NCBI GenBank assembly: GCA_963970005.1 | Contig: CAXAMN010027528.1 | Span: forward strand, 138,044-202,043 | From: Durusdinium trenchii | Taxonomy: Eukaryota > Sar > Dinophyceae > Suessiales > Symbiodiniaceae | DNA: 64,000 nucleotides | Direction: 5' to 3' | Shown: in pieces, positions 21,232 to 31,029 of the stretch | How the letters are laid out: each line of letters opens with the position of its first letter | Numbering within the stretch: position 1 is the stretch's first letter | Made by a program: the position numbers and the translations under genes | Notes under the pieces: generated by a model | Database searches by the model: none | Seen by the model: only the letters and a program-made list of their open reading frames with translations | Told to the model about the DNA's origin: nothing

Positions 21232-22575
21232 TACCTCCACGCGCCTGCCTTGCTTTGGGGTCCTATGGTAAGGATTCGTTATCTTCACTTGGTTTTGTCG
21301 CTTGGGTGAGGCGACCAATCCTGGGCCTGAATCTTGCTATCATCAGAGCTCGCCTCAGCAACCCCCTTGCTCTGGGCGCTTTCTTGAGGGTTGCTCCAAT
21401 GAGTCTTCTCAATCCTCACTTGAAGTGGCTATTGGATGCGCCAATCCTGCTGGCTTGCTTCATCGTTCCGCTTGTGTTCAAGAGTTACCTCCTGGACTAT
21501 GGCACTTTGCTGAGACACAGCTCTTTGCAGTGGGCGTTGCACAGTTCAAGCGTTCACTACATGCGTTGGGCAACCACTTCAGCTTGGCATTCCTCTTTGG
21601 ACACATGGACTACCTGGACTTGGGGCTCTGATCTTACCAAGTCTTTTGCTGCTTGGTCTTTGGCTGTTGAGGCATCTATCCGCACTGCTGCTGGATCCTC
21701 TCATGGAAATCTTCTCCGAGGATGTTTCGGCAGAGGGCACTATGTCCAGCCACAGCCAGGACATGCTCAACAACGTCGGCTGAAGCCACCACGACCTGGC
21801 GAGCTTGCTCCGATCTCATCGCTGTTGGGCAAGACTACACATTTGTGGTATAAGCAGCTTCGGCGTATGCAGAGTCTACTTCATGCTCTACGTGCTGGTC
21901 GTACGGATTCCTCTGCTCGCTTTCATCAGGCCATGCTTTGGACTTCAGTTCGTTGTGCTTCCGGCTTTGCTCATGGCTTTGTGACCTGGTGGACACAGAG
22001 AAGAATTCGTCTTCAGTCCTCTCCTCGCTTTCTTCCGACTACCTTGCCAGCATTGGAGGTTTACGAGCATATCTTTGCCGACTACCACTGCAATTTTCGC
22101 TCCTTTGAGCGCTGGCAATTGGATCAGCGAGCCCGGGCTCTGAAGCATCGTCGTGAAGGCTCTCTTCGGCACTTCTTTCAAGATCTGAATCCAGCCTCTC
22201 GTTCTTCTTTGGACTATCTGGAACGCACAGTTGAAGCCACGATTACTGCAGTGGATCCGCCTACGGGTTTGGTTACTCTTGATCGGCCATTACCTGTTCT
22301 ACATGCAGCCACTTTGAATGACATCCCTGTGAACGTGGTGACTTCCTTCAGGATGACACTACGGATCTGACTCCCTCTCCAGGCACAGCTGGTTACCTCA
22401 TTGAGGGTGATCTTCTATGTGTTCCAGGCCAAAAGTTGCAAGTGCGCCAGCCACTACCTTCCTGCGATCAAATTCATGCTGAACTAGGGCTTTGTGGCAT
22501 CCCCGATGGAATCATCATGATCCTCTTGATCGACTTCCTTGGGATCGGATCACAGCATTTGCGCGGACCTTTTTG
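21232..22575 (+). pseudogene. LINE ORF2, 5' part: NPGP motif, endonuclease-like region, RT linker
   Basis: GEATNPGP at about 21305-21331 carries the N-P-G-P core of 2A-like peptides. A degraded apurinic-endonuclease-like start follows (VAIGCANPAGL and HFAETQL, matching the catalytic Asn and Glu blocks). After a frameshift near 21630 the linker region reads LWYKQLRRMQSLLHALRAG, then WWTQRRIRLQSSPRF and ALKHRREGSLRHFFQDL, and ends W-H-P-R-W..ITAFARTFL. Another frameshift lies near 22350. It stops abruptly at the junction with the minus-strand element at about 22575. Confidence 0.6.
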
Positions 22576-23653
22576 CAATCATGGACCGATCAGGAAACAA
22601 GGTTTGCAGCATCAAAGGCTCATCCTTGGGCAAGAGACGAACACCAAGCTTGTTCCGGATACGGGCAAGTCCTAAGATCTGATCATGCCGGCGTGCAAGA
22701 TTCTGAACAGCTTCAAGAGCCATCTTGGGTAACCAAATGACGGCATAGCTGATGTCAGTACCTTGACCTTCAGAAGCACGAGGCTCAGCATAGAATCCAT
22801 GCCAACCTGATTCTGCCAGAATACCACGTACCGCACTAAGAGGCACTCTCGCATAGATGGAGAAGACCTGCGACTTATCCTTGGTAGTGACTTTGCCATC
22901 TTCCTCAAGCCAACGCCATGCCCAACAGTCAATGAGGACATGGTCGATTTCTTCATCGACTGGTGCATGAAAGCAAGCACACTGTCCCTTGCAAAGAACT
23001 CCATCGCAAAATCGACGGGAAGGCAAAGTCTGCAGAAGCATGCGCACTGGCCCGCGCTTGAAATCATCCCAATTGAGATCGGTCTGATCCTTCCAAAGCT
23101 GAAGACGAAGAATAGCCGTGGCAACCTGTCCCACTTCAGGAGGATTGTCCATCTTGGCAAAATAGACATCATGATCACCCAACTGAATGAGGGAACCAGC
23201 CACCAAAATTGGATCACCTGTAGGAGCATAGATTGCCGGCCATTGAAGCGATTCGACATCCACACTCCAGGTGACATTGTTGGGCAACATACCAATGGTG
23301 ACTAAGGCCAAAGCATCGACGCTAAGTTTTTGTGGTTCTTTGGCTAAAGTGATCGCTTCCTCGATGGTGCAGATAGCGACTCCACGAGCATCAGATTTGA
23401 CCTGTTGAAAAGGAATGCAATCCAGCTTGGCACCATCAACATCCTGAAAGGCACCTGCCGCAATCTCCAATGTATCCGGTGTGAGGTTGACAACAGGATC
23501 AACACGCTTGGCTTTGGATTTGGTCTTCTTGTCAGAGCTCTTGGTCTCAGCACCGTGCTTGTGCTTGGCCTTCTGTGCAATCTGAGTATGCAACTCCTGG
23601 AGACTTGGTGTTACCCAGCTGCTTGGGCTGCCTCCATGGATCTTTAGCTTCAC
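22550..23653 (-). pseudogene. Retroelement polyprotein fragment, unassigned domain
   Basis: 367 open codons following the protease-like region in another frame. It starts with a Lys-rich linker (KKTKSKAKR), then a folded-looking region with WPAIYAPTGDPILVAGSLI and, later, a Cys/His cluster FCDGVLCKGQCACFHAPVDE..DHVLIDCW that may bind zinc. The end is cut at the junction with the inverted LINE half. I cannot name the domain. It probably belongs to the same polyprotein as the methyltransferase and protease upstream. Confidence 0.5.
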
Positions 23654-24310
23654 TGCACAACGGCAGCCTCAGTGAGAGGTCCACAGCCATGAAGACGTTG
23701 TCGCCGATGAAGATTCTGATACCATAACTCCGCTGTGGCAGCATCAATGTGCTGGAACACACGTAGGTGGGCACCCAGGCGCAGAAGAGCAATGGTGCCA
23801 CAGGAGTACACATCCTTTTGAAGGACACCCTGATCGACACATAGATGACATTCTTGACAAGCCAAATGCTGTTGAAAAAGCGCAAGGAGAAGATCCAATT
23901 CATGGGGAGGAGAACGTCGAAGGCCATCATAATGATGAGCATGTAGACCATCAGGCGCCTTTTGAAGGAGGAGCAAGGTCCAATGTCCAGCGTCCCAAAG
24001 AAACATGACCAAAGGCAAGGCAATGTCAAAGTCAATCCGCTGAAGCATGGCCAAAGCCTGAGCCCGAGGTACCTCCGTCAGCATGTTGACATAGCGGGGT
24101 GCCAGGAACTGCTGTAGAGAAAGTTGAGCTCGAGCAAGAATCTTACCAGCCTCATGAACCATGGTGCAATCATCAAGACCATGCTTAAGCAAAGCGGCAG
24201 GAGGATGTTGAAGTTCCTGCTCAAAATCCTGGGGCCCACAACCAAGAAAAGGGTGTGCAACAGCATCTCGTGCGATTTGATGCCCAGGGAGTCTGAAGAT
24301 GAAGGACTTT
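23650..24310 (-). pseudogene. C48/Ulp1-like cysteine protease domain of a retroelement
   Basis: The order of catalytic-type residues fits the C48 fold: His in LWDAGHWTLLLLQ (about 24000-23962), Asp in HHYDGLRR (about 23940-23913), then Gln-Asp and Cys in LQKDVYSCGTIALLRLGAHL (about 23822-23768). Ulp1-type proteases cleave SUMO-like tails, and related domains occur in many transposon polyproteins. The frame is open for 249 codons but is offset from both the preceding methyltransferase and the following domain, so the polyprotein is broken. The catalytic set itself looks intact. Confidence 0.55.
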
Positions 24311-25010
24311 AGAAACCCAATGGGAATTGGTGAGCTCACAGTAGCGCTTAAGAGTCTGAAGCGCTGCTGGATCCTGCCCAGCTGCCTGAACGCATTCAAT
24401 CAGGAGGAAGGAGGCACCAGTCAACTGTGCGCCCGTTCGTCCATGAAGTGGCGCTTCGGCCCTAAAGAGCTAAAGGGCTGGCATGGCCAACCACGAAGCC
24501 ACCTGTCTTTGGGGCCCCATTTGAACTCGAATTTCTTTCTGGATCTTTAAATCGGACAGAGATCCCTCCAAAACACAAGGAAACTGATTTTGTCTCAACA
24601 AGTCACAAGCTAGAGGGGATTTGTCCACTGCCAAAACCGGTGTAAATCCTGAAGTGGAAACACCGAAAGCCGAGCCACCGAGTCCGGCGCACAGTTCTGC
24701 AAAGCGCTGCAATCCAGCGAAAGGATTTCGATCTTCCTCAAAACTAACCGCCTAAGCTGTCGGGCACAAAACCACATGTGCCTCCTCAACCAAGGGCACC
24801 CACATGAAGAAGCTGCGAAAGGCTCCTTGCTCCGCAGCAACATCAACAAAGAAGATCTGGTCCGTTACCGGATGAACCCAATGCCCCTGTTCAGCGCGCA
24901 ACAGGACATTGACGGGATGTCCTGTGTCAGCTGGCCCTAGCGGCGCCCAAATCCACTGGTCCATTGCACTGAACCCTCAACCTTCAGCCGACTCGGGTAA
25001 CCACTGGAAG
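24221..25010 (-). pseudogene. C5 cytosine-specific DNA methyltransferase domain, frameshifted
   Basis: After an N-terminal segment (WIWAPLGPADTGHPVNVLL and FFVDVAAEQ, a stop near 24752) comes SAM-binding motif I, FAELCAGLGGSAFG, with the acidic block VLAVDKSPLACDLL. The catalytic motif IV is present as CQPFS at 24483-24469 but in a shifted frame. The original frame runs into a stop there and resumes with LTGASFLLIECVQ (motif VI-like). Two compensating indels thus flank the active-site Cys. The domain sits at the N-terminal side of a retroelement polyprotein with a C48-like protease behind it. Confidence 0.7.
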
Positions 25011-26481
25011 GCGTTGAGCCGAAACCTAAAGAAGGTAAGATACACCACAAACCCGATACCAGTATTATTTAATATTATGTATTGTATACTGTAATACCAC
25101 CATTTGGAGCAACTCGAACTGATGATTCGTTTGGATCGCCTGCATGCTCCGTGAAAACAGGTTCGGGTCCAGGGTCGCGTCTGGGGTGAGAGAAAGCAAG
25201 ACCAAGGTCCCGATGTGACCCATCACCAATCTCGGCCTACATGGCCATCTGTGGCTGAAAAACCATACGCCGTCCGATTTGGTACCCACTCTGCTTCCGA
25301 TGCCCATCGAGAGGACAGCTTCATCCAGATGAATATGGATGCACAGATGAACATCCCAATCTGCATCCTTGCAGGCGTGCAGCACCTTTTCAAGAGGACA
25401 GTCATCATCCAACATGTTCCAAGCATGTTTGCATTTGACTGTCGGAGGTTATTGTTTTCCCTAGTAGCGCAGTAGCGCCTTGTGCGCTTGTGTTTTTCTT
25501 GCCTTTAGCAAGGTAGAGATGGGTTCAATCCCAGTTGAGCAACCAAAAGAAGCCCTTGCACTAGACCCTGTCAGCAAACTTCTACTGCGGTACCTTCAGG
25601 TTTTTCCTAGCAGCTTTTGACTGTCAGCTTTGCAGCTGTCCAGCAGCTCAGATCGGACACCAAACACCGGTAGACACTGCTCTACCCCTTTCTGCCACAG
25701 GGAGGGGACAACTGCTCCGAGGAATATCCCTTCCCCAAAGACTCCATGGAATTCTTGACCATTCGCTAAGCTTGGGGTAGTTGAACAGAACAGGGGTCGG
25801 TCCATGTAATATATATATATATACACTCGTATACTCTAGTATAACAATGATAGTAATCATATATATATATATTTCATGGAGTGTTTGGAGTGTTAACGAC
25901 ACATCACCCCGTCACACATCCATATCCATCTCCTCGCAGGGCATGAACAATTTGAAGAGGGCGACGTCCAGGTCGACGTCCAGACCCTCTACGACGCCGC
26001 GCCGCTGGGACGAACCGGGTCCGCGACACCGAGCCTCCGGGGGGGCGAGCCTCCGGGGGGCTCGGGTGGCGGGAGGTCAATGGGAGCGGTGGACGAGAAG
26101 GCCGGTGACCTTTGGAGGAGACTTTGAGTTGTTTTTTAAAGACTTTTAGATGGTCATAGTCATAGTCAGCTTGGAGGGGAGGGTTCCGGAAGTGATCTTC
26201 GGGAAGGCCATGCAAGGCTGAAGTTAGCGTGATTTGGCGCTTCTCTTTTTGCATGCAATGACTTCTTGATTTGAAGTCCCAACCTCCAAATCCAAGCCGT
26301 GCTCACCCGGAGTGTTGACAAAGAAGTCGGGCTGCCCCAATGATCCGTCGGTTTGGATCGGCGACACGACCCTCAGCTTTATGATGCGTTACTTTTGGCT
26401 CGCAGAAAGAACTCAGGTCGAATTTCGCCTGGGCCCTGCGGCAGATCCGACTCCCAGTTGCCACCAAGTGTTTCCACCCAA
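25011..26481. other. Non-coding stretch with SINE-like segment
   Basis: No protein gene supported. It holds the tRNA-like segment at 25462-25550, TA microsatellites at about 25808-25880, and a short direct repeat GGCGAGCCTCCGGGGGG near 26040-26062. Confidence 0.5.
25462..25550 (+). repeat. tRNA-like segment, probable SINE head
   Basis: TAGCGCAGTAGCG near 25466 resembles a pol III A box, and GGTTCAATCCC near 25526 a B box, about 60 nt apart. A 5-bp stem CTTGC/GCAAG lies between them, and a T-arm-like stem surrounds the B box with one mismatch. The acceptor stem cannot be closed and the anticodon loop lacks U33, so this is not an intact tRNA gene. A tRNA-derived SINE or tRNA relic is the best reading. 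Confidence 0.4.
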
Positions 26482-26928
26482 ATGATGTCCTTCGTCCGGG
26501 GCTTTTTTGTTGGCTACCTGGCAAAAGCTACACATTTTCCTTTGTGGCGGATGGTGCAAGCGCTGGGAGGTCGTGGCATCGTCTTTATCAGCGGTGTGGG
26601 TGCGCTGGCCTCCAGCTGCCTGAGTGCTCCGTTTTGGATGACTGCTGCCCTCATGCCGGGGGCTGAGGCTTTGAAGGAAGGTGTGAGCCAGGCAGGTGAA
26701 CAAGTGAGAGAAGCTGCTGAGACGGGAAAGCAGCTGGTGGCTGTGCCAGGTGTCATCCAAGAGCTCCAACATGCCTGGGATGAGTTTCGCGGAGCAAAGC
26801 CTTCAAAGTTGACGACTTCTCAGATGAGCCAGGTGTGTGTGTTTGCGGGGGTTGTCTTCGCAGGATTGTTGGTGTGGAGGAGAAGGAGGCCGCAGTCCGC
26901 ATGGAGACGATACTGGTACCTGCGATGA
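26482..26928 (+). CDS. Hypothetical small membrane protein (148 aa)
   Basis: Tandem ATGs at 26482 and 26485 open a frame to a TGA at 26926-26928. Residues 33-60 are hydrophobic and small-residue rich (IVFISGVGALASSCLSAPFW). Residues 61-105 form an amphipathic Glu/Gln/Ala helix (EALKEGVSQAGEQVREAAE). Residues 118-132 form a compact hydrophobic segment followed by RRRRPQSAWRR, like a C-terminal membrane anchor with a basic tail. An alternative is an intron (GTGTGTGT...TTCGCAG, 26833-26862) that would replace this anchor. I recognise no family. It may be a single-exon gene or part of an unknown element. Confidence 0.4.
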   Translation: MMSFVRGFFVGYLAKATHFPLWRMVQALGGRGIVFISGVGALASSCLSAPFWMTAALMPGAEALKEGVSQAGEQVREAAETGKQLVAVPGVIQELQHAWDEFRGAKPSKLTTSQMSQVCVFAGVVFAGLLVWRRRRPQSAWRRYWYLR

Positions 26929-29900
26929 TCAGAATGCTGAGATATCGTATGAGGGTAGCAAAAGGCCTGATGGCAGAGGGAACACAGATGGTTGATATGA
27001 TGGCAGCCATTGTGGCCAAGGTTAGTGACAGTGGCTGGCCCCTCAGGTCCGGAAAAATGGAAGAGATGCGCGCTGATTCCAGTGTTGTCCGCTTTGGGTT
27101 GGTCAGTTCACATCTCCTGTAATTCGAGTTGACTCCTCGATTCGTTCGATTGCTGAGCTCCCAAAAGAAGACGTGGAGGAGTGAGTTACCCCACTGAAAA
27201 CGAACACTCCGACCCTGAGACAAAACCCCACACCAGTGCAGCGAGGAGGTCCACCCCCTGGGTCGATGGGATCGTGAGCTCATCCGGAGAAGGGAGACCG
27301 AGGCCAGGCCTGTTTCTCGTCACAGACAGAGACAGAACGAGACTCCACACCAGGTCATGGATTAGCAAGCTGGTAGATGTGAAGAAAGCAAGTCACCTTT
27401 CCAAGCTATGATCAATACCACTCTCCACCCCGTAGAAAGTCAATGATTCTTGGGTTCCTACTAGGTGCACTGGCGCCGGTTTGGAAGATGTTGATCTCTT
27501 TCCAGTGACCCCAGAACCGCACTCTCCACTGTTCCACCACCCGAAAAACAGAGCCATAGATAGCCTTTGGTTGACAAACCCCAAGTGAACAACCAATTGG
27601 ATCCAATCATAGGTATGTGGTACCAAATCGACCCCTCTATTTTTCGCACATGCATGACATCTTGACATCACGACCCATGACGAAAACCGCACGGCAAACC
27701 GGTCTAACCGTTCTTCCGCCGCGGGAGGGCGAAGGCCGAACGCGTGGAACGTTCGCACCGGCGACGCTCCCAGGCTACGTTCTCAACAGGTGACGGTGGA
27801 CAAGGCGAAGTCGTCGGGATCGGAGCGCCGCGTTCGGTACGTGCGTGCGGGCGTTCGGCGCCCTCCGCTAGACGATGCTCGATGTCGTGTCGTGCCGTGC
27901 CATTTGTTTGGGACCAACGGAGAAAACAGAAACGTGGCACCGGGCACCGGGCGAGGTCGGTTTTGGAAGGGTGACGGTGTTCGCAGTGTTCGGAAGATCG
28001 TGGAAGATCCCGATGGTGGTGAATAACCGGACCTTCAACGGGTGTCCTGGCTGGAGGTCCCTTAGTAGTGGGCTGGGGCGAAACCAGCCAACTGACCCCG
28101 ACATGAAGGTGAATAGGTGCTGTTTCACCTGAAAGCAGAACTCTTTACCAAATATGGGCTTTACACCGGCTTGCTTGCAGATTTCATGACCGGAGTTTTT
28201 TTGCTTCAGTGTATTGGACATAGAAACCCGTGTCAAGACTTGTGTTGATTGAAGATCACATACTGCACTTGGGTCTATAACTAGACACTCCATGGGACTT
28301 GGCATATATGCCGATCAGATGGGGTGGTTTCTGGGGCCAATGTAGTTATTTAGATAATTACTTGTTGTAAAAAAAACAAAACTATACATGGAATGTGTGG
28401 GTACGAACTCCCTCACAATACAAGCCCCTTAATTAGAAGAAACACCGAAACAGACTCACACCCCACTGCATTGCCCTTTGCAGAACCGCGCAGAACGACC
28501 GAGGGACCGAGGGACGAGCCTGTTCCGCACTAACCCAGGCGGCGATGCAGGTGAAACCCATCATCAAGAGCAAGAGGAATACTGTGCCTTGGCTGTGGGT
28601 TGAAAGAAATCAGTCTTGTCTCAAATCCCAAATCATGACTATCTTTGAACGAGTATTTCGATTTACCCTCCCGCAGACGACCACACACAGGGGTCCATTT
28701 TCACGGTCGGGACGAGCACACAATCTGGATGTGGAGTCTTTTGGTACGCTTTTTAGTATGTATATTTGAAGCTTCCAGTAACAAGAACTTGTTTAGAAGG
28801 AAGCTTCCTTGGGAATCATTTCACTCGGAATCACCGAAGTGTTCAGAGGACAGACCCTGTCGGGTCACCGAAGGACCATTTGAAGAATAGTCTTGGACTC
28901 CCAAGGTACACGCTGTACTATATATATATTGTATTATATTATATTATATTATACTATACTATACAACATGATAGACAATAATATAACATAATAATATATA
29001 TATATATATTGAAATATATATTTTTTATTATATTGTTATTGTTATTATTATTTTTGTTATTTGTTGTGTCATAATATTCTTCCTACCGCTCCTTGCTGCA
29101 GAGCCGCCCCTTTGCAGCAACGGGACCACTCCTTAGAGAGGGCTGGCGCTGGCCGACTGCGGGCCAGCGGGCTGCCGGTTCTTTCATCACTCCTTGACCC
29201 ACAGCCTGCTTGGAAATGGCTGTGGGGGCACAGGCACCAGGAGACGGACCTCCCGTTGCCCGTGATCGCGGCTGAGGATGGTCGATGGTCGGGCGAACCA
29301 AATGGTTTGTCAGGAGCCCTGCCATGGGAGGCCCAAGGATTCTTGGGGCCCAACACTTTCCGCCTCAGGTGATCCTCCACGATCTTCCGGATCAGATCCC
29401 CTTGGAGGAGACCGATGATTCGGTGAGGCAGGTGGTGAGGGCCCTTACATGATGTCAGACATGGAGCCCCTGACTTTGGGAGGCTGACTGACTGGATGTC
29501 TTTAGTAGATGGGTGACAGGAGGCTTTGCGCATCTGTTCACTTTGCCATGTGATGACTGGATCAGCTCCCTAATCGACTGCAGGGAAGATGAGGCAACTC
29601 TCTCGCTTGCTCGACCCGTGCGGCGTCAGTGAATCTAGCAGAGCGATGGACTTTCAGGTATGGACCTCCAGTTGGAACCAGGAATGAACCAGGAATGAAC
29701 CTGAGTAAATGGGTGTGTATTTGAATAGGGAGACATCCATCCACCGTAGGCTTAGGCTGGTGAACATTTTCCCTACCAACCAGGAAGTGGTCGTCGAAAT
29801 GGATTGGTCCAGGGTGTTGACACCAGGTCTTCCGGTCGTCTTCATTCTGAAAGGATTGGGGTTGGAAGCACCCGAAGCGTTGGATCTGGACGGCCTGGAC

Positions 29901-30966
29901 GTTTCGGTTGGAGGATTGAGTTCGGAAAGCGGAACGCCTGGCTGCTTTTTGGACGAAGGCCTGAAGAGGCCAAGGTGAAGGCACCGAAATGCCTTGTTGT
30001 GAGGAGCTGCACGAGCTCTTTGAGAAGTGCCCCTGCGCGGAGAAGTTAAACAGCATCCTGGCGAGCTCAGCTTCGACAGGGCGGTTTGGATGGTGGCATG
30101 GGCGAGGTGGCATGGGCGATGGTTTGTTTCGCAACTGGTGTTTCGGACGTGGTCAATGTGATCGTTTGGAACCATTTGGTGACTTTTCTGGGTTTTTCTT
30201 AGGTGACCACGGACATCCGTTGACCATGGCTCAGCATTGCTTCTCTTTCCATGTTTATATGTTTCAAGATGCTTCAAGCACAGAATCTTTGGAGCAATCT
30301 GAAGCAAGTCTTGGGCGCTCGGCTGGACGTTTGGCTCTTGTTTTTACCGCCAGCCCGATCCCAGCTGCCGATCCCGAACACCGCCCAGGCATCAAGCCCG
30401 ATGTGAACAGCACTGTGAGGGCCCAAAGGGCAGCGCAGGGAGGGACAGATGCCAGTCAACGCCTGGGCTCCAACCTAAGAAGATGGAGCCCAGGAGGAGT
30501 TGGGGGGTCGAACCGCCTTCGAAGGTTGGAGGTCTAGACACACACTCTTGCAATAGTCTTTCGGGGTAGCCAATGGAGAGCAGTGTCAGGGGCGAAACCA
30601 GCCAGGTGAACACTTGGAAGGTGCTGACAGACGGCGGTTGATGCATCAATCCTTCCCCTGTCTCCAGACTCGTTTTGCATCTCCAGGCGCCCAAGAGAGT
30701 GTTTGATTCATGCTACAGTCCTATATACTGTAGTAGATTCAGTAGATCCTTGAAGTTAAGGGGTGCAGTGTGGTGCAGTTGTTTTTGCCACACATGGAGG
30801 TGTGGCTGGTCAGACCGCATGGGATGTCGCATCAGAACTGGATGTGTGAGGTTGCCGGTTGCAGTGCAAATCTTCGAAGAGCGTTTTTCCGCGAGAAAAG
30901 TGTGGGATGCACTCCCCACTCTGGAAATCATGCGCACTCCTTCAGCTGACCTGACCCGTTCGGAAG
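26929..30966. other. Non-coding stretch
   Basis: No gene supported. A GC-rich patch at 27700-27960 is open on both strands. An AT-rich block lies at 28905-29065. Several 60-217 codon frames at 29060-30540 on both strands lack domains or splice borders. Confidence 0.45.
28905..29065. repeat. AT-rich microsatellite block
   Basis: TATAT, TATTA and TTATTG units with runs of TA, about 160 bp. No gene content. Such AT islands may act as spacers or matrix-attachment-like DNA, but nothing here proves that. Confidence 0.85.
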
Positions 30967-31029
30967 GTCTTCGTCACCTTCGAAGACGACGGCGCCGCGA
31001 CGGATGCTGCTTTGTGGCTGAGGCGGACG
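30967..31029 (+). CDS. Weak candidate micro-exon
   Basis: 21 codons between an AG (TTCGGAAG) and a GT (CGGACG/GTTTGA) read VFVTFEDDGAATDAALWLRR. The V-F-V-T-F-E..A..A pattern resembles the strand-helix edge of an RRM-like fold, as in RNA-binding proteins or the cytosolic domain of CSC1-type channels. It is too short to assign, and another frame is also open. Confidence 0.2.

Larger units (their letters stand above)
15516..22575 (-). mobile_element. Degraded LINE with inverted 5' half (twin-primed copy)
   Basis: The 3' half (reverse transcriptase, zinc-binding region, RNase H, C-terminus) lies on the minus strand from about 19240 down to a stop at 15516. The 5' half (ORF1, NPGP motif, endonuclease-like region, linker to RT) lies on the + strand from about 19250 to 22575. 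The 5' half ends just before the point where the RT segment begins (W-PRW..ITAFARTFL, then the G-P-E-G-W-S block). Such an inverted 5' block next to a sense 3' block is the product expected from twin priming of a LINE. Frameshifts, an inserted block (about 19725-20735) and a 10-N gap show it is dead. The element belongs to the APE-type LINEs with a FVDN RT box. Confidence 0.7.

Noticed and set aside
25462-25550. Intact tRNA gene
   Set aside because: No closable acceptor stem and no U33 in the putative anticodon loop. Retained only as a tRNA-like segment.
26390-26400. Relic of the dinoflagellate spliced leader (TTTTGGCTC) upstream of the 26482 ORF
   Set aside because: Only 9 bases match, and the same word occurs at about 38985 and 46172 in unrelated contexts, so chance is likely.
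27704-28026. GC-rich island as an exon
   Set aside because: Both strands are open with equally plausible translations and no clear splice borders.
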